Shown: piece after piece, positions 41,624 through 49,729 of the stretch
Numbering within the stretch: position 1 is the stretch's first letter
Layout of the letters: every line of letters begins with the position of its first letter
From: CAVPLU01 sp964601325
GTDB taxonomy: Archaea; Thermoproteota; Bathyarchaeia; 40CM-2-53-6
DNA: 64,000 bases
NCBI GenBank assembly: GCA_964601325.1
Contig: CAZRNA010000003.1
Span: forward strand, 9,340-73,339
Direction: 5' to 3'
The notes under the pieces: generated by a model
Told to the model about the DNA's origin: nothing
Databases searched by the model: none
Seen by the model: the letters and a program-made list of their open reading frames with translations, nothing else
Translations under genes and position numbers: made by a program

Positions 41624-42193
41624 TCAAATCATTCCCAGAAGAGTCAGGATTCCTAGAACAATGAACACCAGAGCTGAAACCTTCTTGACTTTGCCTGTCG
41701 GAAGTCGCTTGCCTACATGTCCGGCCAATACTATGCTTAAGCCGTCCACTAGCGCAAGCGCAAGCAATACGCCACAAAAAACCGCGATAGGTTGCGCAAA
41801 ACGAGCCGCGAGAGTGATCGTGACCACCTGGGTTTTGTCACCCAGTTCTGTCAGGATTATCATGAGTGATGCAGCTTGGAAAGGCTTCCCTGAGCGCGTG
41901 GAGGGGGCATCGGTTCCAGTGTTCAATTTGAGCATGAGAATTCCTACCGCCACGAAGATCAGTCCTGAGATCAGAGTGAGTAAGGACAAGGGGATTATCG
42001 CAAGAAGTGCCTGACCGATCAGCACGCCCACGCCAGTGACGATGGCGAATCCAGTGATCATACCCAAGAAGATCGCTCTAGGCTTTTGGAGACTGGCACT
42101 TAACATGACAAGGCCAAGTTGGGTCTTGTCACCAAGCTCGGCAGCGGAAGTTGACAGCAAGGATATCGCGAAAGCCTCTGTCACCAAATCCAT
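41624..42193 (-). CDS. GDT1/TMEM165-family cation exchanger (UPF0016)
   Basis: The protein has 189 residues and six membrane helices in two repeats. Each repeat bears the family's acidic signature: STSAAELGDKTQLGLVML near the start and MIILTELGDKTQVVTITLAARF in the middle, the Glu and Asp residues that bind Mn2+ or Ca2+. Yeast Gdt1 and human TMEM165 are Ca2+/Mn2+:H+ exchangers of the Golgi; bacterial and archaeal relatives export manganese or calcium. It is divergent from a Ca2+-type P-ATPase, with 142 bases between starts. Confidence 0.93.
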   Translation of the reverse strand: MDLVTEAFAISLLSTSAAELGDKTQLGLVMLSASLQKPRAIFLGMITGFAIVTGVGVLIGQALLAIIPLSLLTLISGLIFVAVGILMLKLNTGTDAPSTRSGKPFQAASLMIILTELGDKTQVVTITLAARFAQPIAVFCGVLLALALVDGLSIVLAGHVGKRLPTGKVKKVSALVFIVLGILTLLGMI

Positions 42194-42335
42194 TGCCGGG
42201 TCTCCGGAGCTTTGAAGCGAACGCCCAATGTCGCTTAGTCTCTTAGGTATAGGCAGATCGGTCCAAGAAGGAAAGTATTCATCTACAAGCTACGCGGACT
42301 GGGCGGAAAGAATGATGATTACGAAGTAGTGAGCT

Positions 42336-45053
42336 ATGACGCAGAGACAGCACGCAAAGGATCACTCTGGTTCGAGGTTCCAGCGCGAGCAACCTTGGCA
42401 TTCATTACGGGCTCACGATGTTGTCTCTCGTCTTGGCTCGAAAACGGAAGGGCTAGACGAAGAGGAGGCTGAGCTCAGGCTAAGTCGATTCGGACATAAC
42501 GAACTCGAACCTGAAAAGAAGCCTTCTTCCGCGGGCATCTTCCTTCGGCAATTCAAGAGCGTCCTTGTGATTATCCTACTTGCAGCCACGCTGATATCAC
42601 TGGCACTTGGCGAAACGGTAGATGCGGCAGTCATACTGGCCATAATTTTCGCCATATCTGTGTTGGGTTTCGTGCAGGAGTATCGAGCCGAGAAGGCGCT
42701 TGAGGCTCTCAAGCGGATGGCAGCTCTCACAGCCACCGTGGTGCGAGGAGGCGTGGAGAGTGAGATTCCTGCAAGAGAGCTCGTTCCTGGGGATGTCGTG
42801 GTTCTTTCAGTCGGTGATAAGATCCCTGCCGATATGCGACTCGTCGAAACGGTAAACCTCAGAATCGATGAAGCACCCTTGACAGGAGAGTCGGTATCTT
42901 CTGAGAAGGGAATTGATCCGGTCCCTCAAGACTCTCCGCTAGCTGACAGAACCTGCAATGCGTACGCAGGCACAGCGGTGTCCTACGGCAGAGGTAGAGG
43001 AGTCGTCTTCTCGACAGGTCAGGCAACCGAATTCGGCAAGATCGCCTCTATGATGCAGGCAGCCCCCAAAGTGAAGACTCCATTGGAGTTACGCATCGAG
43101 AGCGTCGGTCGAGTTCTTGGTGCCATCATGGTCGGAGCTTCGGTCTCGGTCATGGTGGTGGGACTGGCTAGGGGACAGCCTCTCTTGGAGATGTTCCTCT
43201 GGTCCGTGAGTCTTGCCGTTGCAGCTGTGCCGGAGGCATTGCCTGCAGTCGTAACAGGTGGATTGGCTATAGGCGTCCGGAGAATGGCGAAACGCAACGC
43301 GATCGTTAGGCGTCTTCCAGCTGTTGAAACTCTCGGATCAACCACGATCATCTGCTCAGACAAGACTGGCACGATGACCAAAGGCGAAATGACTGTTCGT
43401 CGGATCTTCGTAGGCAAGGAGCTCTACGAAGTAACCGGCTCAGGATACGAGCCAAAGGGTGGGATACTCAAAGACGGAATTCCGGCTCTCAATGATGATC
43501 TGTCCCTGATAGCAAGAGTTGGCGCTCTTTGTAACGATGCTTCCATGACCGTTGCAAGCTTGACTAGGGTCGTAGGTGACCCCACCGAAATTGCCCTACT
43601 CGTGATCGCAGCGAAGGCCGGAGAAAAAGTGGAGAGGTTGAAGCTTACTTATCCGAGAATATTCGAGGCTCCGTTCACTTCCGAACGCAAACGAATGACA
43701 ACAGTGCACAATGCACCTGACGGTCAGCTTTTGTGTTGTATGAAGGGAGCGCTTGAGACAGTTCTACCGAGTTGTGAATCCGCGTACTTCGAAGGCAGAT
43801 CTGTCCCGATGGACCAGGCCATGATTCGCCGAGTTCACGACATGGGCGAACAGATGGCAAGCGATGCGCTCCGTGTCCTCGCATTCGCGTTCAAGGCCAT
43901 GTCGAATGTCAGAAGCGACTTCGAGAGGAACTCTGAGAGCGGGCTCGTGTTCCTGGGGTTGATGGGTATGATTGATCCGCCAAGAGAAGAGGTCAAAGAA
44001 GCAGTCCGAAAATGCGATACGGCGGGCATTAAGGTTGTGATGATAACTGGAGATCACAAGGCAACCGCTGAGGCAGTAGCGCGAGAACTTGGTCTCTTGA
44101 GTTCAAAAAGGAAGGTTCTCCTCGGCGCAGAGCTTGACAGACTTCGGGAAAATGAGTTTGAAAGAATAGTCGAGGATGTAGCAGTATACGCCAGAGTCTC
44201 ACCAGAACATAAGCTTCGGATAGTCACCGCGCTCAAGAAGAAAGGTCATATTGTTGCAATGACCGGCGATGGGGTCAACGATGCGCCCGCCCTAAAGAAT
44301 GCAAACATCGGTATTGCCATGGGCATTACCGGAACCGACGTCACGAAGGAAGCCGCGGATATTGTACTGGCAGACGACAACTTCGCTTCGATCGTTGCAG
44401 CTGTGGAGGAAGGACGCGCGATTTACGATAACATACGGAAGTATCTTCTGTTCCTTCTCTCGGCCAACACTGGCGAGCTTCTGATCATGCTTTCAGCAGT
44501 CTTGTTCGGTTTTCCACTGCCGCTAGTGCCGGTTCAGATTCTCTATGTGAATCTTGCGACTGACGGCCTGCCTGCACTCGCTCTCGGCATAGATCCTCCG
44601 GTGCAGGATTTGATGCGAAGACACCCGCGGAATCCTAAGCTCAGCGTATTTGCTGGTCTGAAGGGTTGGATTGCCGGAATTACATTACTGATGAGCTTGG
44701 TTATGATGTCTCTGTTTGCCTATGGCTTATCATCGAGGGGCCTCGTCGAGGCTCGATCTCTTATGTTCATGGCTATTATCGTGTTCGAGTTGGTATTCGC
44801 CTTCAGTTGTAGATCACAGAGCCAAACCATCTTCCGGCTCGGTGTTACCAGCAACAAGTATCTTGTAGCTGCAGTGCTTTCGCAACTTTGCCTGCTGCTC
44901 CTGATCATGTACGTTCCGAGTGTCGCACGTCTTTTCGAGGTTACGCCAATTGGCATCATAGACTGGTTGATAGTGGTAGCGGCCGGAATATCCGGATTCG
45001 TGCTAGCTGAAACATCCAAGGTCATCGCCGTGAGATTGCGGAGACGGCCTTGA
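42336..45053 (+). CDS. Calcium-transporting P-type ATPase (P2 type)
   Basis: The protein has 905 residues. N-terminal cation-ATPase domain (GLDEEEAELRLSRFGHNELE), actuator TGES in LTGESVS, membrane helix 4 with the PEALP motif (AAVPEALPAVVTGGLAIGVRRMAKRNAIVRRLPAVETLGSTTIICSDKTGTMTKGEM) holding the phosphorylated Asp, nucleotide-binding KGALETVLPSC, hinge MITGDHKATAEAVARELG, and TGDGVNDAPALKNANIGIAMG. The C-terminal transport helices include ILYVNLATDGLPALALG. It pumps Ca2+ (or Mn2+) out of the cytosol. Its divergent partner is the GDT1-like exchanger. Confidence 0.95.
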   Translation: MTQRQHAKDHSGSRFQREQPWHSLRAHDVVSRLGSKTEGLDEEEAELRLSRFGHNELEPEKKPSSAGIFLRQFKSVLVIILLAATLISLALGETVDAAVILAIIFAISVLGFVQEYRAEKALEALKRMAALTATVVRGGVESEIPARELVPGDVVVLSVGDKIPADMRLVETVNLRIDEAPLTGESVSSEKGIDPVPQDSPLADRTCNAYAGTAVSYGRGRGVVFSTGQATEFGKIASMMQAAPKVKTPLELRIESVGRVLGAIMVGASVSVMVVGLARGQPLLEMFLWSVSLAVAAVPEALPAVVTGGLAIGVRRMAKRNAIVRRLPAVETLGSTTIICSDKTGTMTKGEMTVRRIFVGKELYEVTGSGYEPKGGILKDGIPALNDDLSLIARVGALCNDASMTVASLTRVVGDPTEIALLVIAAKAGEKVERLKLTYPRIFEAPFTSERKRMTTVHNAPDGQLLCCMKGALETVLPSCESAYFEGRSVPMDQAMIRRVHDMGEQMASDALRVLAFAFKAMSNVRSDFERNSESGLVFLGLMGMIDPPREEVKEAVRKCDTAGIKVVMITGDHKATAEAVARELGLLSSKRKVLLGAELDRLRENEFERIVEDVAVYARVSPEHKLRIVTALKKKGHIVAMTGDGVNDAPALKNANIGIAMGITGTDVTKEAADIVLADDNFASIVAAVEEGRAIYDNIRKYLLFLLSANTGELLIMLSAVLFGFPLPLVPVQILYVNLATDGLPALALGIDPPVQDLMRRHPRNPKLSVFAGLKGWIAGITLLMSLVMMSLFAYGLSSRGLVEARSLMFMAIIVFELVFAFSCRSQSQTIFRLGVTSNKYLVAAVLSQLCLLLLIMYVPSVARLFEVTPIGIIDWLIVVAAGISGFVLAETSKVIAVRLRRRP

Positions 45054-45215
45054 CTGGTAGGCTCGCTCTCCTATCTGCTATCTATGTCATGGCATTTGTG
45101 ATCTAGGCCAGACTGGCACCTGCACGTTTGCAGGATTGATCAAGCATCGACGAGTCTATGTTCGATGCTCTGAGTCTACTTCATGATCGGTCCAAATGCG
45201 GTCGGCACTGTCTTG

Positions 45216-45560
45216 TTAGGGAAGTCGCTCGAACCTGAAGCCTTCGACGTCTTTTCCTCGGATCTTGCGGATATGTCCCCAGACTGGACGAACTCTGTCT
45301 CCGATCTTGATCTCTTCGCTCAGAACTTGGCCTGTGACTCTAACCTTTCCGTCGAACTCGACTATAGCGAGGGTTAACGGCAGCTGTTCGATGCCTTCAG
45401 GCACCGTCCAAAGCCTCGTAAACGTCACGATCTTGCCTTCATTACTCAGGGGGTATTCTTCGAAGTCTTTTCCCTTGCATGAAGGACAGAGGAACCGTTT
45501 CGGATATGCGATCGCGCCGCACTTCTTGCATTTGAATCCGACAAACCTACTCTCTGCCAT
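45216..45560 (-). CDS. DUF35 zinc-ribbon/OB-fold protein, thiolase partner
   Basis: The protein has 114 residues. The zinc ribbon reads GFKCKKCGAIAYPKRFLCPSCKGKDFEEYPL (four Cys), followed by the OB fold (GKIVTFTRLWTVPEGIEQLPLTLAIVEFDGKVRVTGQVLSEEIKIGDRVRPVWGHIRK). In archaea DUF35 proteins hold acetoacetyl-CoA thiolase and HMG-CoA synthase together and channel the intermediate; other pairs act in lipid or ketoacid chemistry. Here it starts one base after the thiolase stop, so they form a complex. Confidence 0.93.
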   Translation of the reverse strand: MAESRFVGFKCKKCGAIAYPKRFLCPSCKGKDFEEYPLSNEGKIVTFTRLWTVPEGIEQLPLTLAIVEFDGKVRVTGQVLSEEIKIGDRVRPVWGHIRKIRGKDVEGFRFERLP

Positions 45561-46742
45561 CTAGATTCTCTCCAGTACAAACGCCACTATGTTGTTGGCG
45601 AATCCTCCTAAGTTGCAGGAGAAAGCTCGCTGGGCGTTCTTTACCTGTCGCCTGTCCGCTTCTCCTCTGAGCTGCCAGGTCATCTCAACTATCTGAGCCA
45701 CTCCTGTGGCTCCTACCGGGTGACCCCTCGCTTTCAGTCCACCGGATGGGTTTATCGGGAACTTCCCGTCGAGTGCAGTCACGCCGTCGCGAAGCGCCTT
45801 GTGCCCTGTGCCCTTCTCGAAGAATCCTGCGTCTTCACTTTCAACTATTTCGAGTATAGTGAAGGCGTCGTGTAATTCTGCGAAGCTCATGTCTCTTGGT
45901 GTCGTCTTGCTCATCTTGAAAGCCTGTGCAGCAGAGACCCTGAGTGCCTCCAGTACCGCTGGATCTTTCCTGTCTTGTACGGCCATCCTGTCAGTCGCTT
46001 GGCCAACTCCTGCTATCCTGATGGGCGTGTCCGTGAATTCTCTTGCTTTCTCCGTCGCGGCTAGGAGCACTGACGCTGCCCCGTCTGTGACAGGACAGCA
46101 ATGGTACATCCGGATTGGGTCCGATATGATAGGGTTGTTCACTTCGGCCTCCGGAGAACCGTAGATTCCCTCTAGCGTTACCGGTTGCTGGATGTGGGCA
46201 TACGGATTCTTCGAGCCGTTCAGGTGGTTCTTCACCGCGACGCGTGCAAGGTCCTCTTCGGTCACGCCGTACCTTTCCATATACAGTCTCGCGAGCATCC
46301 CAGCCAAGGACGGGAGCGTAACGCCATGAACGTATTCGGCCTCTATGTTGGTCATCGTGGCTATGTAGTCAGTTATTACTTCGCCCGGCACGTGCCGCAT
46401 CTTCTCTCCACCTGTGACGAGGGCGGTATCGTATAGGCCGCAGGCAATCGCACAGTAAGCGTTCTTGACAGCCGATCCTCCTGATGCAGGGCCATTCTCC
46501 ACGCGGTCCGCTGCGGCCGGAACAAGCGCTAACTGGTCTACAAGTGCGCTCCCCACAGCTACCTGATGGTTCAATTCCCCGGCCAACATGCTGGCCGCAT
46601 ATACTGCATCTATGTTCCTATCACCTGCGCCGGCATCCTCAAGTGCTTTGATGCTAGATTCGGTCATAAGACTGAGCAGAGTCTTATCGTCGTGCCTGCC
46701 GAACTTTGTCATGCCGCAGCCTACAACAGAGACATCTCTCAG
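45561..46742 (-). CDS. Archaeal thiolase (SCP2/acetyl-CoA C-acetyltransferase type), probable CTG start
   Basis: The protein is about 393 residues. Thiolase domains are clear: VGSALVDQLALVPAAADRVENGPASGGSAVKNAYCAIACGLYDTALVTGGEKM with the nucleophilic Cys region, FAELHDAFTILEI, and KFPINPSGGLKARGHPVGATGVAQIVEM with the catalytic His and the C-terminal CNLGG. The first ATG in frame (46712) omits the usual beta strand; upstream in frame lies LRDVSVVGCGMTKFGRH, an excellent family start, whose first codon is CTG 46742 preceded by GAGGGAG. The only earlier codons lead to a TAG. Archaeal SCP2-like thiolases act in mevalonate or ketoacyl-CoA metabolism. Partner DUF35 is next. Confidence 0.9.
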   Translation of the reverse strand: MRDVSVVGCGMTKFGRHDDKTLLSLMTESSIKALEDAGAGDRNIDAVYAASMLAGELNHQVAVGSALVDQLALVPAAADRVENGPASGGSAVKNAYCAIACGLYDTALVTGGEKMRHVPGEVITDYIATMTNIEAEYVHGVTLPSLAGMLARLYMERYGVTEEDLARVAVKNHLNGSKNPYAHIQQPVTLEGIYGSPEAEVNNPIISDPIRMYHCCPVTDGAASVLLAATEKAREFTDTPIRIAGVGQATDRMAVQDRKDPAVLEALRVSAAQAFKMSKTTPRDMSFAELHDAFTILEIVESEDAGFFEKGTGHKALRDGVTALDGKFPINPSGGLKARGHPVGATGVAQIVEMTWQLRGEADRRQVKNAQRAFSCNLGGFANNIVAFVLERI

Positions 46743-46755
46743 GTCTGCTCCCTCA

Positions 46756-47421
46756 TCACTGCTGAGATATCCAATCTAAGGGTGCGTTCTCAAACGTCGC
46801 AGCCTTCTTGAGCACATCATCAGGGACGGGCCTAGATCCCATCACAAGCCGGGGCTTAACCTTTTGATAGATGTCCCTAGTTATTACCCATGCCTTGGCT
46901 CCGCCCAACTCATGCTGCACGCCAGGTCTGACCTGGAGTCCCCACTCCACTATCCACCGGCGAAAACCGATCGGACTCTCCGCCGTAACAAGTATCTCTT
47001 CCGCTCCCAAGGTCTCCATGGAATGCTCATGTTTGGCTGCGAACAAGTGAGCTCCAACCCTGGCACCTCGTTTCAGAGCCGTCGTATGATAACTTACGTG
47101 GGTCTTCTGATCGTACGCGCGGCTGTTGACGATTCCCGCCAGTTTTCCATCAACGATCCCGATGAGGCAGAACTCGTTCCTGACTCTGCGTCTGTACCAG
47201 CCCAGTAACTCAGCGTATTGTCTTGCCGCAACAATGTCGTAGAAGTCCCTCGACACTATTAGGAGTGGTGTAATCGCCTGAAGCAGTTTGGGGGCTTCCT
47301 CCCTCGCCGCCTCTCGAACGACCATGCGTTCACCGGTTGGGAGCAGAAGCGTTTTCGGAGGGTAGGGTTTCTTGGGAATGTCCCAGTCTACTCCAAGTAT
47401 GGACTCAATATCTTCGCTCAC
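46756..47421 (-). CDS. GNAT-fold acyltransferase-like protein heading the thiolase operon
   Basis: The protein has 221 residues. VVREAAREEAPKLLQAITPLLIVSRDFYDIVAARQYAELLGWYRRRVRNEFCLIGIVDGKLAGIVNSRAYDQKTHVSYHTTALKRGARVG and the following EILVTAESPIGFRRWIVEWGLQ look like a diverged GNAT acetyltransferase, with the inner-strand acyl-CoA loop less clear than in classical members. It resembles the frameshifted gene at 36051-36789. The stop lies 13 bases before the proposed thiolase CTG start, so the three genes form one operon (GNAT-like, thiolase, DUF35). Substrate unknown. Confidence 0.75.
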   Translation of the reverse strand: MSEDIESILGVDWDIPKKPYPPKTLLLPTGERMVVREAAREEAPKLLQAITPLLIVSRDFYDIVAARQYAELLGWYRRRVRNEFCLIGIVDGKLAGIVNSRAYDQKTHVSYHTTALKRGARVGAHLFAAKHEHSMETLGAEEILVTAESPIGFRRWIVEWGLQVRPGVQHELGGAKAWVITRDIYQKVKPRLVMGSRPVPDDVLKKAATFENAPLDWISQQ

Positions 47422-47574
47422 AGTAAATTCATCGCGCTATGTGACCCGCCCTTTCATTATAGGCTTTGTCCCATATTGTGCGCAACAACCGGTTTGCATG
47501 ATAGAAGTGCGGATCATCTTCGTCTCAGTTGAGTTGGCCACATAACATGCTCCTGCAGATTCATTCCCTGCGAG

Positions 47575-47952
47575 ATGATGAGCCGACGCTCTTGTGAAGG
47601 CTCATCTCGTCACCACATGAGACTATTGCTTGATGTCAACGATTGGGACAGGGGCTTCACAATCGGCTTCATTGGCGGACTAATCGATAGTGACGGTCAC
47701 ATCCAGAAAGGGAAGCGTAACGGTCACTACGGAGCAATAATCACTACGAGTAGCGCCTCCCTTGGAGACCAAGTCCGAGACTTGTGCAAAGCTCAGCACA
47801 TCAACGTGCTATGTCGCCTGGATCGTCGGGGAAAGCCTGACGAGAGACCTCGATACATCATACGTATTCCATCGGGCGATCTAAACGGCCTGTGTTCAGA
47901 GTTGCTGTGCATGAAACATGCGAGGTATCATGGTGGGCCGGGCCGGATTTGA
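47575..47952 (+). CDS. LAGLIDADG-type homing endonuclease-like ORF, possibly partial
   Basis: The protein is 125 residues (ATG 47575; a second ATG reading RLLLDVNDW at about 47617 looks a better start). IGFIGGLIDSDGHIQKGKRNGHYGAIITT contains the LAGLIDADG helix-and-Asp motif, followed by LGDQVRDLCKAQHINVLCRLDRRGKPDERPRYIIRIPSGDLNGL, the usual second half of a single-motif monomer. Such proteins cut DNA at intron or intein insertion sites. It is free-standing, its end overlaps the tRNA-Val gene (antisense, 19 bases), and no intron or intein surrounds it. It may be an orphaned or degraded endonuclease. Confidence 0.75.
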   Translation: MMSRRSCEGSSRHHMRLLLDVNDWDRGFTIGFIGGLIDSDGHIQKGKRNGHYGAIITTSSASLGDQVRDLCKAQHINVLCRLDRRGKPDERPRYIIRIPSGDLNGLCSELLCMKHARYHGGPGRI

Positions 47953-48021
47953 ACCGGCGACCACCTGCGTTTCCTGGATGGCTGTCAGGCAGGTATCCTA
48001 ACCAGACTAGACGACCGGCCC
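47934..48021 (-). tRNA. tRNA-Val (GAC) with a 13-base anticodon-loop intron
   Basis: The gene spans 88 bases. Acceptor GGGCCGG (48015-48021) pairs with CCGGCCC; discriminator A at 47934. The D arm and T arm (GCCGG-TTCAAAT-CCGGC) are normal. The anticodon arm reads CCTGC-CTGACA, then 13 extra bases, then C-GCAGG; removing them gives loop CTGACAC with anticodon GAC at the canonical 37/38 position. Exon CCTG can pair with intron CAGG, leaving ACA and AAA bulges as in a bulge-helix-bulge. A TATA-like AACATAAAG is located 26-34 bases upstream (48047-48055). One of the shortest possible archaeal introns. Confidence 0.92.
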
Positions 48022-48105
48022 ACGGCTGCGGAGAATGGGTTCAGGAAACATAAAGATCCTTCGAGAACTACGGCGGTGGAGTATCCTACCTTTCGGGCGT
48101 GTCCT

Positions 48106-48294
48106 TCACACGACTCTCATTCGGTTAACGTTCTTGTTCTGCCAAGAGTAGCGTCGAATTTTGCTCGACGCACCAAAGCCGCATGCGGCACATTTCTTCT
48201 TCCTAATGTGATAGGAGTGTCGACCGCATCGGCGGCATCTAATGTGAGTCTTGCCTCGGCCTCGTAGCCCAAAGGAGGGCGTGCCCTTTCCCAT
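48106..48294 (-). CDS. rpl37e: 50S ribosomal protein L37e
   Basis: The protein has 62 residues, the archaeal L37e length. It starts GKGTPSFGLRGRGKTHIRCRRCGRHSYHIRKKKCAACGFG with two CxxC zinc knuckles (CRRC, CAAC) and ends SSKIRRYSWQNKNVNRMRVV. It binds the large subunit rRNA. It lies directly downstream of the Lsm gene (46 bases), the conserved archaeal arrangement. Confidence 0.98.
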   Translation of the reverse strand: MGKGTPSFGLRGRGKTHIRCRRCGRHSYHIRKKKCAACGFGASSKIRRYSWQNKNVNRMRVV

Positions 48295-48340
48295 TCTCGT
48301 CCACCCGCATGAGCAAAACAGAACAGGTATTTATGTCAAC

Positions 48341-48574
48341 CTAGCGACTCGGAGGCGGACTCACAAGCACCACGTTGTCGCCTCGCACGATAATTGTTCC
48401 GATCTTCTTTGCGTTGTCTGGGTTCGTGATATCATCAGCGTCTTCAAGGACTAGGTTCATGTGTTGATCGTAACTGTAGAGCTTTCCCCTTACAGTGCGG
48501 CCCCCCTTGAGTTCGACCAAGACGACCTTGCCTAGGCTTTCCTCGAAAATCTTCGTGGCGACATCGGAAGACAT
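48341..48574 (-). CDS. Sm-like archaeal protein (Lsm)
   Basis: The protein is 77 residues from the ATG at 48574; an upstream frame reaching 48625 adds residues without Sm similarity and is not preferred. Sm1: KIFEESLGKVVLVELKGGRTVRGKLYSYDQHMNLVLEDADDI; Sm2: KKIGTIIVRGDNVVLVSPP with the conserved IVRGDNVV. Archaeal Lsm proteins form heptameric rings that bind U-rich RNA. Genomic pairing with L37e is universal in many archaea, which supports identification. Confidence 0.97.
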   Translation of the reverse strand: MSSDVATKIFEESLGKVVLVELKGGRTVRGKLYSYDQHMNLVLEDADDITNPDNAKKIGTIIVRGDNVVLVSPPPSR

Positions 48575-48681
48575 TCTTTGTGTTCTCCGGTTGAAGTTGA
48601 AGTCTAAGCATTGAAACCCACACAATTTAAGGGTTAGGGTCTTGGATCAAGGTACAATCACAGAACTTTCTGGAAAACAAA

Positions 48682-49209
48682 CTGGTTGCGCACGGAAAGG
48701 CGCATCAATGGGAGAAGAAAACCTCGAAAAGGAGAGCCCTCAAGTCCAGCGAGACAAAGCAACTGCTTCAGGAATTCAAGGAGAAGTTCCCAAGATTCAT
48801 GACTGATCCTCAGAGCAAACAGGCCGTTGAAGAGATCGTTGTCGAGAACGGAAAGTTGTTTCTCATCGACGACAAGCCCTTCGCGATCTCCACAGGCAGT
48901 GGACTATTTCCGAGCCTCTTGAATGAGGAATTGTTGAAGATACTTCCCTCGATCATAGTTGACATGGGTGCGATCCCACACATCTGTAACGGAGCTGACA
49001 TCATGAGGCCGGGGATTAAGGAAATTCACGGCGCCTTCGAAGAAGGCGCCGTTCTTCTTGTCAAAGACATTAGGTTCGGGAAACCGATCGGAATCTGCGT
49101 CGCGGAGACTTCATCCGAATCCATGCAGGCGATGACTAGAGGAAAAGCCGCGCGGAATGTCCATTATGTCGGAGACATGTTTTGGCAGGCCCTGAAGAAA
49201 TCTGACTAG
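48682..49209 (+). CDS. PUA-domain RNA-binding protein (MCT-1/DUF1947-like), start unclear
   Basis: ATG 48799 yields 136 residues: a linker strand and a PUA domain (LPSIIVDMGAIPHICNGADIMRPGIKEIHGAFEEGAVLLVKDIRFGKPIGICVAETSSE). The normal N-terminal domain lies upstream in the same frame, without stop, from at least 48682: KKTSKRRALKSSETKQLLQEFKEKFPRF. No in-frame ATG, GTG or TTG exists there; options are CTG 48682, or an ATG at 48708 in another frame followed by a one-base indel in an A-run near 48717-48720. The family assists translation initiation or RNA binding. The coordinate given is the CTG. Confidence 0.8.
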   Translation: MVAHGKAHQWEKKTSKRRALKSSETKQLLQEFKEKFPRFMTDPQSKQAVEEIVVENGKLFLIDDKPFAISTGSGLFPSLLNEELLKILPSIIVDMGAIPHICNGADIMRPGIKEIHGAFEEGAVLLVKDIRFGKPIGICVAETSSESMQAMTRGKAARNVHYVGDMFWQALKKSD

Positions 49210-49369
49210 TTGAGTTTGTGTCAAATTCTAGTTGATTTCTTGGATCCGGCATACTTCACATATACGTGAGACTGCACACGTTCCTGCTAGGAACGGCTGG
49301 AACTCCTGAAGGTTTAAACTTGCGCTCTCGGCGTGTCTACTCCAGCCTGTAAGCTACTAGTGTTCTCCC

Positions 49370-49696
49370 ATGATTAAGCAGGGAACTGATGTTGTAGCGG
49401 ATTCACCGTATGTCCGAGCCATGCCGCTGAGTCACCTGAAAGATCTTGACGTGATCGAACACGTGCTCTCCGCTGGCAACGTTTTGATAATCAAGATCAC
49501 CCCGATCGCCAAGAGAAGCGTCGAGGAGACGAAGGTCGCAATCAAGCAACTCACGGACTTCGCGAAACGTCAAGGTGGCGACATCGCTAGACTGGGAGAA
49601 GAACGCGTCGTGTTGACTCCGCCTGGAATCAGAATCTGGCGAGACAAAGGTCAGGTTTCAGGCAATTCTTCAGCTGTTGAAGGACGGAGCAGCTAG
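49370..49696 (+). CDS. sepF: SepF-like cell-division protein
   Basis: The protein has 108 residues. VRAMPLSHLKDLDVIEHVLSAGNVLIIKITPIAKRSVEETKVAIKQLTDFAKRQGGDIARLGEERVVLTPPGIRIWR is the archaeal SepF core, with alternating strands and helices. SepF anchors FtsZ to the membrane in those archaea that divide with FtsZ, using an N-terminal amphipathic stretch that here is short. It follows the PUA gene by 160 bases, on the same strand. FtsZ itself is not in the window. Confidence 0.9.
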   Translation: MIKQGTDVVADSPYVRAMPLSHLKDLDVIEHVLSAGNVLIIKITPIAKRSVEETKVAIKQLTDFAKRQGGDIARLGEERVVLTPPGIRIWRDKGQVSGNSSAVEGRSS

Positions 49697-49729
49697 CAGA
49701 GCGTGTGAGAATACCTGGCCGTACGCGGT

